Notes under the pieces: generated by a model
Databases searched by the model: none
Told to the model about the DNA's origin: nothing
What the model saw: only the letters and a program-made list of their open reading frames with translations
Position numbers and translations under genes: made by a program
Assembly (NCBI GenBank): GCA_001778055.1
Contig: MFFY01000049.1
Span: 1-13,413 of the forward strand
From: Candidatus Falkowbacteria bacterium RIFCSPLOWO2_12_FULL_45_13
GTDB taxonomy: Bacteria > Patescibacteriota > Patescibacteriia > Patescibacteriales > GWC2-42-12
Length of the DNA stretch: 13,413 bases
Reading direction: 5' to 3'
Shown: piece by piece, positions 6,582-12,903 of the stretch
Layout: every line of letters starts with the position of its first letter
Position numbering within the stretch: the first letter of the stretch is position 1

Positions 6582-8249
6582 TTATACCAAACTTTTAACC
6601 ATATAACTATTTTTTAGTCTATAACCTAATTTCCGATAATAACCCCGGACGCCCACGCCGGAAATCACCGTGATTTTTTCACAACCGTTTTCTCCGGCAA
6701 TTTTTTCCGCCGCTTTCATCAATTTTTTACCCAAACCGGCATGCTGGATTTTCTTCCCCCGCCCCACCGGCACCAATTCGCCATAAACATGCAGCTCTCG
6801 TATCATAGCTACTCTCCTGACAAAGGGGACTAGGGGGGTTATATTCGCCAGCCTCAACCGGCAAAACCCGTAAAGCGTTTTTTTATTCTTGGACTCATAG
6901 CTTAAAAAATATTCAGTCCCGCCCGAAGCTGGATATTTTATAATTGATAATTGATAATTGTTAATTGTTAATTGTTTCTCTCCCGCTTCCCGACATCTGA
7001 TACACCGGCACTTCACACCCCGGCCTTTCATGATCTGGCGCAGATTGGTGATGGTATTACCGGCGACGATCGATTCTTCGGGTATGTCGCGGATCAGCCT
7101 GATAACTCTGACATACGGCGGCACGGTTTTTTTGCAGGCCACGATCAAATTTTGTAAAACCTTATCCGGGTAAGGCTTATATTGGCCCGCGCGCCACCAG
7201 CGGTAAAGCAAACTGCCGCGGGTTACCACCGTAGGGTAAAATTTTATCTGATCCGGCCGAAAAGGCTGGCCCGTAAACAACTTTTTAAACATGGCTAAAT
7301 CTTTCTTGGCCGTAGCGCCAGGCAGTCCGGGCATAATATGATAGGTCACCTTAAAACCATAATCTTTTAATAGTTTAGTGGCTTGGATAATTTCGTTCAC
7401 GCCATGACCCCGTTTATTTAATTTTAAAATTTTATCGTCAATCGCTTGCACGCCAATTTCCACTCGCGTGCAGCCCAAGTCGCGCATCTCCCATAACTCT
7501 TTGTCATTTATATAATCCGGCCGCGTCTCCAAAGTGATACCGATGATTTTATATTTAGTATACTCGTTTCGCTTCTGTTCGCAAATTAATTCCTGTTTCA
7601 ATTTTTGAAATTGGAAATTGGAAATTGGAAATTTGTCTCGGATCTCAATTTTCTGATTTTTAATTTTTTTCCAATTTCCAATTTCCAATTTCCAATTTTT
7701 ATTTCCATATTCGTTCGCCGCCCTAAAACACTCCTTGATATACCAGTATTTGTAAGCCACGGGCAAAACCGACCAGGTGCCGCCGATGACGATCAATTCT
7801 ATTTTAGTGGGCTCGTGGCCGTTGGCTTCCATGGCTTCCAGACGCGATCGCGCTTGTTTATAGGGATCAAAGCCGCAGCTAATGGCGCGCATCACCGCAG
7901 GTTCGTTGGACAGATAGCTTTGCGGTACGTTTTTTTCTGTCGGACAATAGGCACATTCGCCCGGACAGGGGTAGGGCTTGGTCAACACCGCTACCGGCGC
8001 GATACCGGACAGGGTTCTAACAGTCCGTTTGCGCAAAGTTTTTTCCAACTCCGGCAGCCGGCTCATCTTCCCAGCCTTGACCCGATTCTTATATTCATCC
8101 AAAATTTCCGAATTGGCTAAAATGTTAAGGCCGTATTTCTTCGCTAGTTGCCTTTTAACAGCCATCAAAGCCGGCCGCGAATTAATTTTCTTTTTGAGCA
8201 GTTCATTAATTGCCTTAATTTCATTGCTTTTTTCTTGACGATTTGGCAT
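6582..8249 (-). CDS. Elp3-type tRNA uridine-34 modification enzyme (radical SAM + GNAT)
   Basis: A 555-residue Elp3 homologue, which uses acetyl-CoA and radical SAM chemistry to build carboxymethyl groups on wobble uridine 34. The radical SAM cluster ligands are C95, C99 and C102 in CPGECAYC. Other core motifs are GGTWS (156-160), ETRPDY (241-246) and VEIGVQ (263-268). A zinc-type CRCIRC follows at 414-419. The GNAT domain shows IRELHVYG (483-490), the acetyl-CoA loop QHAGLGKKL (502-510) and YYRKLGY (537-543). Bacteria have Elp3 without the other Elongator subunits. Three stretches look like translated repeats: residues about 184-216, 425-438 and 469-476. They lie at linkers where other Elp3 proteins vary in length, and the frame is kept. 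The ATG has no Shine-Dalgarno. Function is confident; whether the insertions affect activity is unknown. Confidence 0.94.
   Translation of the reverse strand: MPNRQEKSNEIKAINELLKKKINSRPALMAVKRQLAKKYGLNILANSEILDEYKNRVKAGKMSRLPELEKTLRKRTVRTLSGIAPVAVLTKPYPCPGECAYCPTEKNVPQSYLSNEPAVMRAISCGFDPYKQARSRLEAMEANGHEPTKIELIVIGGTWSVLPVAYKYWYIKECFRAANEYGNKNWKLEIGNWKKIKNQKIEIRDKFPISNFQFQKLKQELICEQKRNEYTKYKIIGITLETRPDYINDKELWEMRDLGCTRVEIGVQAIDDKILKLNKRGHGVNEIIQATKLLKDYGFKVTYHIMPGLPGATAKKDLAMFKKLFTGQPFRPDQIKFYPTVVTRGSLLYRWWRAGQYKPYPDKVLQNLIVACKKTVPPYVRVIRLIRDIPEESIVAGNTITNLRQIMKGRGVKCRCIRCREAGEKQLTINNYQLSIIKYPASGGTEYFLSYESKNKKTLYGFCRLRLANITPLVPFVRRVAMIRELHVYGELVPVGRGKKIQHAGLGKKLMKAAEKIAGENGCEKITVISGVGVRGYYRKLGYRLKNSYMVKSLV
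6812..6842. repeat. Fragment of the AGGGG-type repeat inside elp3
   Basis: CTCTCCTGACAAAGGGGACT followed by AGGGGGGTTAT is very like the interspersed AGGGG/CCCCT repeats seen upstream of recQ at 2271-2351. On the coding strand it gives ITPLVPFV (469-476) just before the conserved IRELHVYG of the GNAT domain, a spot of variable length in Elp3 proteins. Resemblance is by eye and the element is partial. Confidence 0.5.
6941..6975. repeat. Heptanucleotide repeat inside the elp3 GNAT-linker region
   Basis: Five 7-nt units: TAATTGA twice, then TAATTGT three times. The minus strand is translated as QLTINNYQLSII (426-437), between the CRCIRC cluster and the conserved ASGGTEYFLS. The unit is stop-free in all three minus-strand frames, while the plus strand contains TGA and TAA. 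The 19-nt AATTGATAATTGATAATTG occurs again exactly at 11544-11562 after the dehydrogenase gene. Confidence 0.88.
7608..7698. repeat. Perfect 26-bp inverted heptanucleotide repeat inside elp3
   Basis: Arms at 7608-7633 and 7673-7698 are exact reverse complements, each made of the 7-nt unit GGAAATT repeated about 3.5 times, around a 39-nt spacer. The minus strand is translated as a 30-plus residue insert (about 184-216) containing KLEIGNWK and FPISNFQF, between AANEYG and the conserved IIGITLETRPDY. The seven codons of the unit (GGA AAT TGG AAA TTG GAA ATT) and of its complement (AAT TTC CAA TTT CCA ATT TCC) are all sense, so the arms are open in all six frames. Confidence 0.93.
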
Positions 8250-8416
8250 AATAATATTACTCAGGTAACTCGGTTGAGCTGAATTTATATCAATTTTTCC
8301 CAGCCGTCACCTGATTTATAACTAACATAAACCCATTCACCCCGTTGAATATTTATTATGAATTGCGTCGGGTGAAATGTCAAACATCAATGATATTCAG
8401 ACGGGGACAAAAAAGT

Positions 8417-9607
8417 ATGGAATTTTTAAAATTTAACGGGGTGAAAAAAGCAATCATAATTTTATGCCTGACTGCCATGTTAACGCCGCTGGCAGTGTCC
8501 GCTTACAGCATAAAAACCGGCGATTCGGTTTACCTGCCCAAAAACGAAATCATTGAAGGCAATCTTTACGCCGCGGGCGCGAATTTAACCGTTGAAGGCC
8601 AGGTCACGGGCGACGTCATCTGCGCCGGACGATCAATTAATATCTCCGGCCAAGTAGCCGGCGACGTCATCTGCGCCGGACAGTCTATTAATATAAGTGG
8701 CCAGATCGGCGGCAATCTACGTTTAGCCAGTGAAACAATTAATTTTAGCGGCCAAGCGGCCCGAAACGCCATGATCCTGGGCAGCGCCGTTGTAACCGCG
8801 GCCAGCTCCTCTATCGGCTGGGACTTGCTGGCTTTGGGCGGTACTTTTGAATTAAGAGGCGACATCGGCCGCGACCTCTACGGCTATCTGGCTAAAGCCA
8901 GGCTGGCTGGCCAAGTCGGCAAAAATATAAAACTTAATTTCGGCTCGCGAAATAAAAACAGCCAGCCCTTAGCCATCGCCAGCACGACTCTGATAAACGG
9001 CGACCTTAATTATACTTCAGATAAAAAAGCCGCGATTGAAAATGAAGCCATTATAAAAGGCAAAATAACGCAAAGCTTGCCGAAAGCAGTAAATAAAAAG
9101 CCTGATTTTGTCAGTTTGTCCTGGTGGTGGGGCAATCTAATCGCCGTCTTCTCGGCGCTGGTTTTAGGCCTGGTCTTAATCAGTTTCTGGCGGGAACAGA
9201 TTATTAAAATCACGGATTTGATGTTAAATAAAGTCAGCGCCAGTTTGGGTTGGGGAATTTTGACCCTGCTCCTGGCCCCGCCCATGGCAATTATTTTATT
9301 AATTACTATCATCGGTATTCCTCTGTCCTTAATCCTAATGGCGCTCTGGCTGATCGCCTTGTACCTAAGTAAAATTCTGGTCGGTGTCTTGGTCGGCCGC
9401 AGTTTATTAAACAGCCTCCTGCCCAAACAAAAAGATTCCTTAATTTTAGACATGATTGTCGGCGTGGTCATAATTTATCTGCTTTTCGCCCTGCCGCTCC
9501 TGGGCCGCCCCTTATATTTTATAGCCATACTGTGGGGATTGGGCGGAATAATCTTAACTCTAAAAAAAATTTCACATAAACCTGCTAATACTACGCGCTC
9601 ATTTTAA
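8417..9607 (+). CDS. Membrane protein with exported bactofilin-like beta-helix
   Basis: A 396-residue protein from the ATG at 8417. I chose this start because it directly gives a signal peptide (basic MEFLKFNGVKK, hydrophobic core, AVSA about 26-29). The frame is open up to an ATG at 8345, but those 24 extra basic residues would bury the signal. Residues about 48-170 form at least seven 17-residue coils (GDVICAGxSINISGQVA pattern), the right-handed beta-helix style of polymer-forming/bactofilin proteins. Residues 236-383 hold about five membrane helices with WW at the entry. The coils should face outside the cytoplasm, with the C-terminal part in the membrane. Such proteins are often related to cell envelope shape or scaffolding, but the role here is inferred. 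GGGG at 8403-8406 is a weak ribosome site. A small Cys/His gene follows at once. Confidence 0.8.
   Translation: MEFLKFNGVKKAIIILCLTAMLTPLAVSAYSIKTGDSVYLPKNEIIEGNLYAAGANLTVEGQVTGDVICAGRSINISGQVAGDVICAGQSINISGQIGGNLRLASETINFSGQAARNAMILGSAVVTAASSSIGWDLLALGGTFELRGDIGRDLYGYLAKARLAGQVGKNIKLNFGSRNKNSQPLAIASTTLINGDLNYTSDKKAAIENEAIIKGKITQSLPKAVNKKPDFVSLSWWWGNLIAVFSALVLGLVLISFWREQIIKITDLMLNKVSASLGWGILTLLLAPPMAIILLITIIGIPLSLILMALWLIALYLSKILVGVLVGRSLLNSLLPKQKDSLILDMIVGVVIIYLLFALPLLGRPLYFIAILWGLGGIILTLKKISHKPANTTRSF
8558..8761 (+). repeat. 51-nt tandem coils in the beta-helix coding region
   Basis: Four successive 51-nt units encode 17-residue coils. Units two and three share the exact 22-mer at 8609-8630 and 8660-8681, which starts GGCGACGTCATCTGCGCCGG. 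Units one and four are related in protein only. The DNA identity of the middle pair points to a recent duplication or gene conversion of one coil. Confidence 0.85.
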
Positions 9608-9610
9608 AAT

Positions 9611-9615
9611 GGAGG
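9611..9615 (+). promoter_or_regulatory. Shine-Dalgarno deciding the start of the small Cys/His gene
   Basis: GGAGG lies 5 nt before the ATG at 9621. A frame-matched ATG at 9609 overlaps this site and is therefore a poor start. The site is 3 nt after the stop of the membrane protein gene, so translation is probably coupled. Confidence 0.75.
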
Positions 9616-9620
9616 AAGAC

Positions 9621-9806
9621 ATGCAACAACTTTATTATTGTAACCATGACAAACGGTGGCTGTCTCATCAAGATATAGCCAGTAAGAAACACTGCAACAA
9701 CCGCAATTGCCGCTACCATAATTACCAAAAAATATCCTGGCTTGTCCAGATCTTTTGGCGCAAAGCGCCGAAATTCCGGCCTCTGATCAAAAAACTATCC
9801 GCCTGA
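9621..9806 (+). CDS. Small Cys/His protein, possible zinc binder
   Basis: A 61-residue hypothetical protein that I do not recognise. It starts at the ATG behind GGAGG. Potential metal ligands are grouped in its first half: YCNHDKRW (about 6-13), then KKHCNNRNCRYH, giving C-x-H and H-C-x4-C-x2-H patterns. The second half is basic and aromatic (WLVQIFWRKAPKFRPLIKKL) and could form an amphipathic helix. It begins 13 nt after the membrane-protein stop, so the two genes are almost certainly one transcript, and the product may work with that protein at the membrane. A hairpin follows 14 nt after the stop. Its codon use and strong ribosome site support a real gene. Confidence 0.7.
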   Translation: MQQLYYCNHDKRWLSHQDIASKKHCNNRNCRYHNYQKISWLVQIFWRKAPKFRPLIKKLSA

Positions 9807-9820
9807 CGGTTATTTTTACT

Positions 9821-9858
9821 GAAGAGATTTTTTAACCGGTAAAATCAAAAATCTCTTC
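9821..9858 (+). terminator. Possible terminator hairpin after the small Cys/His gene
   Basis: A 12-bp perfect stem GAAGAGATTTTT / AAAAATCTCTTC has a 14-nt loop. It sits 14 nt after the stop codon. No U-tract follows on the plus strand (CCCCTTCAC), so it may instead protect the 3' end or be another repeat. Confidence 0.45.
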
Positions 9859-9885
9859 CCCTTCACACACAGTTCAATTTATATA

Positions 9886-9930
9886 GGACTTACGCGTTTG
9901 ACTCCGGAGATTTTTCAAACGCGTAAGTTC
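9886..9930. repeat. GGACTTACGCGTTTGA palindrome upstream of the mutase gene
   Basis: ACTTACGCGTTTGA (9888-9901) pairs exactly with TCAAACGCGTAAGT (9915-9928), extended by a G-T and a G-C pair, with a 13-nt loop. It lies 45 nt before the mutase ATG. The gap holds AT-rich sequence (TATTATATTATAGAG) that may contain the -10 of a promoter, but no convincing -35 is placed. The shape is that of an interspersed palindromic repeat. No gene lies in 9807-9975. Confidence 0.8.
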
Positions 9931-9975
9931 TATTATATTATAGAGATAGTTAAAACAAAAAATAATTAAAACTTT

Positions 9976-11397
9976 ATGCAAATCAATCCTAATATTTTCC
10001 GCGGCTATGATTTAAGAGGCATCGCGGGCCAAGATCTGACCCCGAAAATTGTTGAACATTTGGGGCGAGCGCATGGCACTTATTTAAAACGGCAGGGCAT
10101 TACCAGAGCATTGATAAGCCGGGACTCCCGCCTAACCAGCGCCGAGTATTCCGAAAATTTAATCAAGGGCTTTAACTGGGCGGGCCTGGACACGGTTGAT
10201 ATCGGCCTGAATTTGGTAGGCACATTTTATTGGGCGCAATACTATTTGGACATCAAAGGCGGCGCTTTCGTGACGGCTTCGCACAATCCGGCAGATTATA
10301 ATGGCTTTAAATTCGCCATAGATTTTTCCGAAACCCTGATCTCGGACGGCGTCCAGGAATTAAGACGGCTGGTGGAACAAGAAAATTATGAGAAGGGTAA
10401 ACAAGCAGGCCGAAATAAAATCATGGATGTCCGGCAGGCCTACTTTAATGACATTCTAAAACGTTTGCCATTTGACCAGAAATTTAAGATAGTTATTGAC
10501 GCCAGTTGCGCCACGGCCGGCAGCGTCGCGCCTAATCTGCTTAAACAAGCCGGCTGCGAAGTTATTGAAAACAACTGCCGGCTGGACCCGTCTTTTCCTT
10601 TAGGCACGCCTGACCCGACTGAATCGCGCGTCGCCGAAAGATTAAGCCGAAAGGTTATTCTAGAAAAAGCCGATCTGGGCTTTTCCTATGATCCGGACGG
10701 CGACCGCATCGGCATTGTGGATAACCGTGGTCAGATTATTTGGAACGATTGTTTAGTCGCGCTGTTCGCCATCGATGTCTTGAGCGACCATCCGGGCGCG
10801 AAGATTATGTTTAATACTCTATGCTCTCGCCTGGTGCCCGAAACCATTAAAAAATACGGCGGCCAGCCTTTTATGTGGCGCACCGGCCATTCATTCCTAA
10901 AAAAGAAAAACCAGGAAGTTAAAGCCGCTTTTATCGGTGAACTCTCCGGCCATTTCTTTTTCTCGGCCGATTTCTATAATCACGACGACGGCCTGTACTC
11001 AACCCTGCGGCTGTTGCGCTACTTGTCCAGAACCAAGCAAACCCTGGCTCAAGCCATGGCCGTCTTGCCGAAATATATCTCCAGCCCGGAAATTAAAGTC
11101 GGTTGCCGCGACGAGATTAAGGTCGGTTTGATGAAAAAAATCGCCGAAAAACTGCGGGCGGATCACCCGCAAGCTGAAGTCATTGACGACCAGCGAGCCG
11201 GCGACGGCGTCAGACTGGACCTGAACGACTCCATGTTTGTCATCCGCTACTCGCAAAACGGCCCATACCTAACGGTTAAATTTGAAGCTCTCGCATCGAC
11301 GAAATATAATAAGCTAAAAAATTACATTAAAAACCTGCTACATAGTTATGCTGAAATTGACTGGAGTTTCGGCGTCAACGTGGAAAGTTTAAAATAA
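9976..11397 (+). CDS. Phosphomannomutase/phosphoglucomutase
   Basis: An alpha-D-phosphohexomutase of 473 residues, interconverting hexose 1- and 6-phosphates for sugar nucleotide and surface polysaccharide synthesis. The N-terminal FRGYDLRG (8-15) is typical. The active serine is S102 in TASHNP (100-105). Magnesium is held by DPDGDR (239-244). The sugar-selecting loop is GELSGH (321-326); its E and S are those of enzymes accepting both glucose and mannose phosphates. The C-terminal phosphate-binding loop is RYSQNGP (424-430) instead of the usual R-x-S-N/G-T-x-P. All four domains are present. No Shine-Dalgarno is visible. It lies downstream of the membrane-protein pair on the same strand after a 169-nt gap with two hairpins, and converges on the dehydrogenase gene. 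Confidence 0.94.
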   Translation: MQINPNIFRGYDLRGIAGQDLTPKIVEHLGRAHGTYLKRQGITRALISRDSRLTSAEYSENLIKGFNWAGLDTVDIGLNLVGTFYWAQYYLDIKGGAFVTASHNPADYNGFKFAIDFSETLISDGVQELRRLVEQENYEKGKQAGRNKIMDVRQAYFNDILKRLPFDQKFKIVIDASCATAGSVAPNLLKQAGCEVIENNCRLDPSFPLGTPDPTESRVAERLSRKVILEKADLGFSYDPDGDRIGIVDNRGQIIWNDCLVALFAIDVLSDHPGAKIMFNTLCSRLVPETIKKYGGQPFMWRTGHSFLKKKNQEVKAAFIGELSGHFFFSADFYNHDDGLYSTLRLLRYLSRTKQTLAQAMAVLPKYISSPEIKVGCRDEIKVGLMKKIAEKLRADHPQAEVIDDQRAGDGVRLDLNDSMFVIRYSQNGPYLTVKFEALASTKYNKLKNYIKNLLHSYAEIDWSFGVNVESLK

Positions 11398-11467
11398 AAA
11401 ACACGGAACACGGATAAACGCTTCTAAATTTATAAATTTTTATCTGTGACCTGTGTTTTTAGTTTTT
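11396..11467. terminator. Probable bidirectional terminator built from a repeat
   Basis: AAAAACACGGAACACGGATAAA region (11396-11417) pairs with 11439-11460, giving a 22-bp stem with two mismatches and two G-U pairs and a loop of about 20 nt. It is followed by AGTTTTTT on the plus strand, and flanked by A-rich sequence on the left that becomes a T-run on the minus strand. It sits between convergent genes. The left arm contains the 7-nt unit AACACGG twice (11400-11413). Confidence 0.6.
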
Positions 11468-11537
11468 TAAATAATCCCAATATCTCTTTAATATCCTTTA
11501 AATCTTCTCCGGTCAAATTTAAAATTTAAATTATTTT

Positions 11538-11565
11538 ATTGAAAATTGATAATTGATAATTGAAC
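11538..11565. repeat. ATTGATA heptanucleotide repeat at the 3' end of the dehydrogenase gene
   Basis: Four 7-nt units (ATTGAAA, ATTGATA, ATTGATA, ATTGAAC) end 6 nt before the stop codon of the minus-strand dehydrogenase gene. The 19-mer at 11544-11562 is identical to 6942-6960 inside elp3. Confidence 0.85.
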
Positions 11566-11571
11566 ATTGGT

Positions 11572-12810
11572 TTAGATTCCCCTGATTCTTAGCGCCTTTA
11601 CCAATCTTTCAACCGCCACGATATAGGCCGCCTCTCTCATGTTGTTATTGCCTTGGGCTTCCATGGTCTGCCAGACTTTTTCCAGGGCGTTCATAATTTG
11701 CCTTTTGAGCCGGTCCTCCACTTTGGCCTGATCCCAATAAAAATGCCTTAAATTCTGCACCCACTCAAAATAAGAAACGATCACGCCGCCGGCATTGGCT
11801 AAAACATCCGGTATGACTAAGACGCCTTTTTTACTTAACTTGTCTTCGGCTCCGCCGGCCGTCGGCCCATTGGCCAGTTCCAAAATTATTTTGGCTTTAA
11901 CGCGGCTGGCGTTATTTTCGTCAATGACGTTTTCCAAAGCGGCCGGCACTAATACTTCGACCGGCAACTCCAATAATTTTTCGTTGCTGATATTTTTCGC
12001 GGACTTAAAATTTTTAACGCAACTGGTCTTTTGCTTGTGCGCCAAAACCGCTTTTAAATCCAGCCCCTTTTCGTTATAGAGACCGCCGCCCGAATCGGAC
12101 ACGGCCACAATTTGAAAACCGGCCGCTTGAGCGATCAGGGCGAAATTCATGCCCACATTGCCAAAGCCCTGGACCGCCAGACTGACTTTATGTTTGGCAA
12201 TTTTTAATTTGGCTAAAACTTGTTCTAAAACATAAAAGCCTCCCAGGCTGGTGGCCGTTTCCCGCCCCAGAGAGCCACCGATTTCCACGGGTTTGCCCGT
12301 TACCACCGCCGGCGTATTTTCGCCTTTGATATGGCTGTATTCATCCATCAACCAGGCCATGATCTGCGGATTGGTATAGACGTCCGGCGCAGGGATATCA
12401 ATATTCGGCCCGATAAAATCGGCAAAACCGCGAGTGTAGGCGCGCGTCAGACGCTCCAGCTCGCTCAAACTTAAGGTTTTGACATCCACCGCGATGCCGC
12501 CTTTGCCGCCGCCGTAGGGAATATCGGCCACGGCGCATTTTATGGCCATCCAAAAAGCCAAAGTTTTGACTTCATCTAAATTAACCTGGGGGTGGAAACG
12601 CAGACCGCCCTTGTACGGGCCGCGGGTATTATTATATTGCACGCGATAACCGGTAAAAACTTTTATTTTGCCGTTATCCATGATTACCGGCAAAGACACC
12701 TCAATCACCCGATCCGGCCTTCTTAAAATTTCCAGCTCGTCATAGGTGATATGCCTTAATTGCGAAACTTTGTTTAATTGATTAATCGCGGCTTTAAATT
12801 GATGCGCCAT
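11572..12810 (-). CDS. Glu/Leu/Phe/Val-family amino acid dehydrogenase, probably glutamate
   Basis: A 412-residue NAD(P)-dependent dehydrogenase that most likely interconverts glutamate and 2-oxoglutarate plus ammonia. N-terminal domain: PYKGGLRFHP (65-74) with substrate lysine K68, MAIKCA (88-93) with K91, the glycine-rich IPYGGGKGG (97-105) with catalytic lysine K103, and IPAPDVYT (139-146) with D143. The Rossmann domain has GFGNVG (215-220), and VSDSGGGLY follows where the acidic residue helps choose the cofactor. NAGGVIVSYFEW near residue 345 is typical of glutamate dehydrogenases. Length and motifs are complete. It would link carbon and nitrogen metabolism. It lies 91 nt downstream of trpS on the same strand, with a repeat between, and shows no Shine-Dalgarno. 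Substrate specificity within the family is inferred. Confidence 0.92.
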   Translation of the reverse strand: MAHQFKAAINQLNKVSQLRHITYDELEILRRPDRVIEVSLPVIMDNGKIKVFTGYRVQYNNTRGPYKGGLRFHPQVNLDEVKTLAFWMAIKCAVADIPYGGGKGGIAVDVKTLSLSELERLTRAYTRGFADFIGPNIDIPAPDVYTNPQIMAWLMDEYSHIKGENTPAVVTGKPVEIGGSLGRETATSLGGFYVLEQVLAKLKIAKHKVSLAVQGFGNVGMNFALIAQAAGFQIVAVSDSGGGLYNEKGLDLKAVLAHKQKTSCVKNFKSAKNISNEKLLELPVEVLVPAALENVIDENNASRVKAKIILELANGPTAGGAEDKLSKKGVLVIPDVLANAGGVIVSYFEWVQNLRHFYWDQAKVEDRLKRQIMNALEKVWQTMEAQGNNNMREAAYIVAVERLVKALRIRGI

Positions 12811-12817
12811 AGATTAA

Positions 12818-12903
12818 AATGCGAATGCCGCAAATTAGCAGGCGAATGCCGCAAATAAAAATTTATTATTCGCAGCATTCGCATAAATTCGCGGATTCGC
12901 ATT
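12818..12903. repeat. GCGAATGCCGCAAAT direct and inverted repeats between trpS and the dehydrogenase
   Basis: The 15-mer GCGAATGCCGCAAAT occurs at 12821-12835 and 12842-12856 (21-nt period). It is followed by imperfect inverted copies: ATTCGCAGCATTCGCAT (12868-12883) and ATTCGCGGATTCGCATT (12887-12903). A long imperfect hairpin could form. It fills almost the entire gap and reaches the trpS stop codon (12902-12904). Confidence 0.85.

Noticed and set aside
7605..8120. 171-codon plus-strand open frame opposite elp3
   Set aside because: It starts in the six-frame-open GGAAATT repeat and continues antisense to conserved Elp3 motifs, with no ribosome site.
12821..12856. Short CRISPR array from the repeated GCGAATGCCGCAAAT
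   Set aside because: Only two copies 6 nt apart, then inverted copies. Spacers are far too short and no cas gene is near.
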